Positions 6,413-8,004 of a stretch of DNA of 8,004 nucleotides are shown here, piece after piece. This DNA comes from Burkholderiaceae bacterium (GTDB taxonomy: Bacteria; Pseudomonadota; Gammaproteobacteria; Burkholderiales; Burkholderiaceae_C). The position numbers were made by a program, and so were the translations under genes. Numbering within the stretch: position 1 is the stretch's first letter; the number at the start of each line of letters is the position of its first letter. The notes beneath the pieces were generated by a model, which was not told the origin of the DNA, made no database searches, and was given only the letters and a program-made list of their open reading frames with translations. The stretch is from the NCBI GenBank assembly GCA_017853735.1, contig JAFMJA010000122.1:1-8004 (forward strand). Direction: 5' to 3'.

Positions 6413-6592
6413 AGGTAGGCTCTTACTCTAGGTCGGCATGCTCGGGTCACTGGCGGCAATTCTGGTGCCGGTCGTGCCATGGCAACGGTTCCTGGAGCGG
6501 CCGGTGCAGAAGTCTGGCTTGTGGCCAGACAAACAATCAGACGCATCTCAGCCGCTCAACACTTCGAAGACCATGGAGTACATGATTGCTAA
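6402..6592 (+). pseudogene. Remnant of a short-chain dehydrogenase/reductase (SDR) N-terminus, frameshifted and truncated
   Basis: The ATG at 6402 overlaps the end of the sulfatase gene and reads MDVKGR before the frame closes at a TAG (6429-6431). From 6431, in another frame, the sequence reads GRHARVTGGNSGAGRAM and then AGAEVWLVARQ. That is the first Rossmann strand, the glycine-rich cofactor loop (TGGNSGAG, canonical TGxxxGIG) and the second strand of an SDR. Removing 17 bases (6414-6430) joins the two into a normal start, MDVKGRHARVTGG. Similarity ends near 6532 and the frame stops at 6590-6592, far short of the family's usual 250 residues. Arg in strand one and Ala in the cofactor loop also point to decay. 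The rest of the gene is missing; LysR begins 67 bases further on. It was probably the fourth gene of the operon, an alcohol or keto-acid reductase of unknown substrate. Identified by eye. Confidence 0.7.
6414..6430 (+). repeat. 17-base insertion or imperfect duplication that breaks the SDR frame
   Basis: The segment GGTAGGCTCTTACTCTA is followed by GGTCGGCATGCTC, so GGTxGGC occurs at both its start and just after its end. This fits a small slippage duplication or insertion. Its length is not a multiple of three, and removing it restores the SDR reading frame from the ATG at 6402. Confidence 0.5.
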
Positions 6593-6659
6593 CTGGCTGC
6601 CGGCCCCACACGAATATGAGATCTGCAAGCAGTTGCCCGCGCACAGTACGCCTGTTTCA

Positions 6660-7556
6660 CTAGCTGATGGATCGGTCTTTTTTTGTCGAGAAGTACTTTT
6701 TCAGCGCCAGGGTAAAGTCAGAACGGGCATGATTTGTTCGCTCGAGCAGACCAACACTTCGCTTAACTTTCACTCCAGACAGGGAAACGATTCGCAACCC
6801 CTGATCTCGTGTCCAGTCCACGTTGGCTAGTTTGGGAACAATGGCAATTCCAAAACCCTGGCGCACGATCTCAATAATCGCTTCAAAGGAATTGAGCTCC
6901 ATGGCTTCCTTTGGCGTGACCTTACATTGCCTCAAGACCTCGCGCACCAAATAGCCACTCCAGGTGCTTGGATCAAAGCGAATAAACGGGCACTGCGAGA
7001 GCATCTGAGAGCCATCTGATGGCATATCAAAATGAGGCTTACGGGGTACCACCAAAACCATCGGCTCGCTGTACAACGGTGTCCAAATCAGGTTCGCCGG
7101 CAAGGGATGTGGTGATTGAATCACTACCGCAGCATCCAGCTCTCCCCGCTCGACTTGACGTGTGAAGTCAGCCGACATGCCCGCACGCAGGCGGACCTCA
7201 AGTTTTGGATATTGCTTCCGGATATTCCACAGGGCATCGGCAAACGACCCCATCAAGGCAGACACCAGGGCCCCCACCGCCACCGTTCCCATCGGTTCAT
7301 CGGGATCACCGCCAACGCCCAGCGACTCGTAACGCACCAGCAGATCCTTGATCATGGGCACCGTCTTGCGGCCCGCTGTATTGAGCACAACCGCCCGCGC
7401 ACTTCGGTCGAATAACTGCTGGTTAAGCTCGCTTTCCAGCGCACGCATCTGCAGACCGACGGCAGCTGAAGTCAGGCCAACCTCTTTGCCCGCCGCCGCA
7501 AAGCTGCCATGCTTTGCCACAGCCAAAAATGTTTTCCAGGTTCTGACAGTACCCAC
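6660..7556 (-). CDS. LysR-family transcriptional regulator
   Basis: Regulator of 298 residues, the standard LysR length. Residues about 5-62 are the winged helix-turn-helix (TFLAVAKHGSFAAAGKEVGL, then SAAVGLQMRALESELNQQLFDR). The segment RAVVLNTAGRKTVP ends the DNA-binding domain. The rest is the two-lobed effector domain, beginning GTVAVGALVSAL, with the familiar GELDAAVVI and VRQGFGIAIVP motifs. The start is GTG at 7556, supported by GGAG eight bases upstream; no ATG in the same frame fits. It is divergent from the iron-sulfur-subunit gene with 94 bases between, the usual layout for a LysR activator and its target. An inverted repeat in that gap is a likely binding site. It is not obviously tied to the LacI-controlled operon, which it faces tail to tail. 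The effector is unknown. Confidence 0.93.
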   Translation of the reverse strand: MGTVRTWKTFLAVAKHGSFAAAGKEVGLTSAAVGLQMRALESELNQQLFDRSARAVVLNTAGRKTVPMIKDLLVRYESLGVGGDPDEPMGTVAVGALVSALMGSFADALWNIRKQYPKLEVRLRAGMSADFTRQVERGELDAAVVIQSPHPLPANLIWTPLYSEPMVLVVPRKPHFDMPSDGSQMLSQCPFIRFDPSTWSGYLVREVLRQCKVTPKEAMELNSFEAIIEIVRQGFGIAIVPKLANVDWTRDQGLRIVSLSGVKVKRSVGLLERTNHARSDFTLALKKYFSTKKDRSIS

Positions 7557-7564
7557 GGATGAAA

Positions 7565-7568
7565 CTCC
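7565..7568 (-). promoter_or_regulatory. Ribosome binding site that decides the LysR GTG start
   Basis: Minus-strand GGAG (within TTGGAG, 7570-7565) lies eight bases before GTG at 7556. This supports GTG rather than a later internal start. Confidence 0.6.
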
Positions 7569-7576
7569 AATATTCT

Positions 7577-7597
7577 AGATAAACTATTTCTTTATCT
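7577..7597 (-). promoter_or_regulatory. 7-7-7 inverted repeat, candidate LysR binding site
   Basis: AGATAAA (7577-7583), seven bases, then its exact reverse complement TTTATCT (7591-7597). It sits between the LysR gene and the divergent iron-sulfur gene, about 20 bases from the LysR start and 54 from the other. LysR regulators bind interrupted AT-rich dyads in such gaps. It does not match the strict T-N11-A form exactly, so the assignment rests on symmetry and position. Confidence 0.5.
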
Positions 7598-7650
7598 CAT
7601 AGCAATGATTATTAGCTTTTATTTTTCCTAAAAACAACCAGAATCCACTC

Positions 7651-8004
7651 ATGTCTAAAAATCTTCAGGTCAAGGTCTGGCGTGGCAAAGAAGCTGGCGA
7701 TTTCGTCAGTTACGAAGTTCCGCGCCATGAAAGTCAGACCGTTCTGGATGTTGTGACCCATATTCAGCGACACCTCGAGCCTTCGCTGGCTTATCGGTTT
7801 GCTTGCAGAGTAGGGATGTGCGGATCCTGCGCCATGACTGTCAATGGTCAGGCACGCTGGACATGCCGCACCCATGTGGCCAAGGTTGCCAGCAACGACC
7901 AGTTGGAGATTGCCCCGTTATCGCACCTGCCCGTCATCAAGGATCTAGTCACCGATATGCGGGAGTTTTTTGACAAGTGGCATCGGGCCCAGGGCTACTT
8001 CCAG
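7651..8004 (+). CDS. Succinate dehydrogenase/fumarate reductase iron-sulfur subunit-like protein (SdhB/FrdB family), 5' part
   Basis: The frame is open from the ATG at 7651 to the window end: 118 residues with no stop. It begins MSKNLQVKVWRG and carries a plant-type [2Fe-2S] ferredoxin motif at Cys52, Cys57, Cys60 and Cys72 (spacing C-x4-C-x2-C-x11-C, in CRVGMCGSC and RWTC). The following LSHLPVIKDLVTDMREFFDKW is the linker typical of SdhB/FrdB. The second half, which would hold the [4Fe-4S] and [3Fe-4S] clusters, lies outside the window. Such proteins pass electrons between a flavoprotein subunit and a quinone site. Next to a dedicated LysR regulator it is more likely part of a catabolic dehydrogenase than the core succinate dehydrogenase, but flavoprotein and membrane subunits are not visible. 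No strong ribosome site is seen before the ATG. Confidence 0.88.
   Translation, partial: MSKNLQVKVWRGKEAGDFVSYEVPRHESQTVLDVVTHIQRHLEPSLAYRFACRVGMCGSCAMTVNGQARWTCRTHVAKVASNDQLEIAPLSHLPVIKDLVTDMREFFDKWHRAQGYFQ

Noticed and set aside
6512..6530. Hairpin GTCTGGC-TTGTG-GCCAGAC as a terminator for the operon or LysR gene
   Set aside because: The stem is 7 bp and not followed by a T run on either strand; it lies inside the SDR remnant and may simply reflect coding sequence.
6438..6830. Plus-strand open frame of 130 codons
   Set aside because: It overlaps the 3' end of the clear LysR gene on the other strand, has no family likeness, and its first part reads the SDR remnant out of frame.

Overview
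The window looks like an accessory catabolic island from a proteobacterium, most likely a betaproteobacterium of the Burkholderiales. This rests on the Bug-type solute-binding protein, a family strongly expanded there, on moderate GC content, and on dense single-gene regulators next to short catabolic operons. It is an inference from gene style, not from a marker gene.

Left edge (1-979): a minus-strand gene of the UxaA/SuyA type (N-terminal SAF domain) runs off the left end. It is divergent from a GntR/HutC-family regulator. The shared intergenic region holds a perfect 20-bp palindrome and a good minus-strand sigma70-type promoter, so the regulator probably controls that gene and itself.

Centre (1000-6412): a LacI-family repressor is transcribed leftwards, divergent from a rightward operon of three genes. 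These are a histidinol-dehydrogenase-family enzyme of the HpsN (sulfopropanediol dehydrogenase-like) type, a secreted Bug solute-binding protein, and a cytoplasmic sulfatase of the choline-sulfatase type. Two nearly identical 14-bp LacI-type operators (TGAAAGCGCTTACA and TGAAAGCGCGTACA) lie 99 bp apart in the divergent region. One directly follows a promoter reading into the operon; the other lies just before the repressor start codon. The simplest reading is an inducible pathway: a sulfated or sulfonated compound is bound in the periplasm, a sulfate ester is cleaved in the cytoplasm, and an alcohol is oxidised by the HisD-type enzyme. The substrate cannot be read from the sequence.

Behind the sulfatase (6402-6592) is the broken start of a short-chain dehydrogenase/reductase. 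Taking out 17 bases restores a normal SDR N-terminus in frame with an ATG that overlaps the sulfatase stop codon. The operon therefore seems once to have had a fourth gene.

Right edge (6660-8004): a LysR-family regulator (minus strand, GTG start) is divergent from a succinate dehydrogenase/fumarate reductase iron-sulfur-subunit-like gene cut by the window end. A 7-7-7 inverted repeat lies between them. No RNA genes, CRISPR arrays or intact mobile elements were seen.
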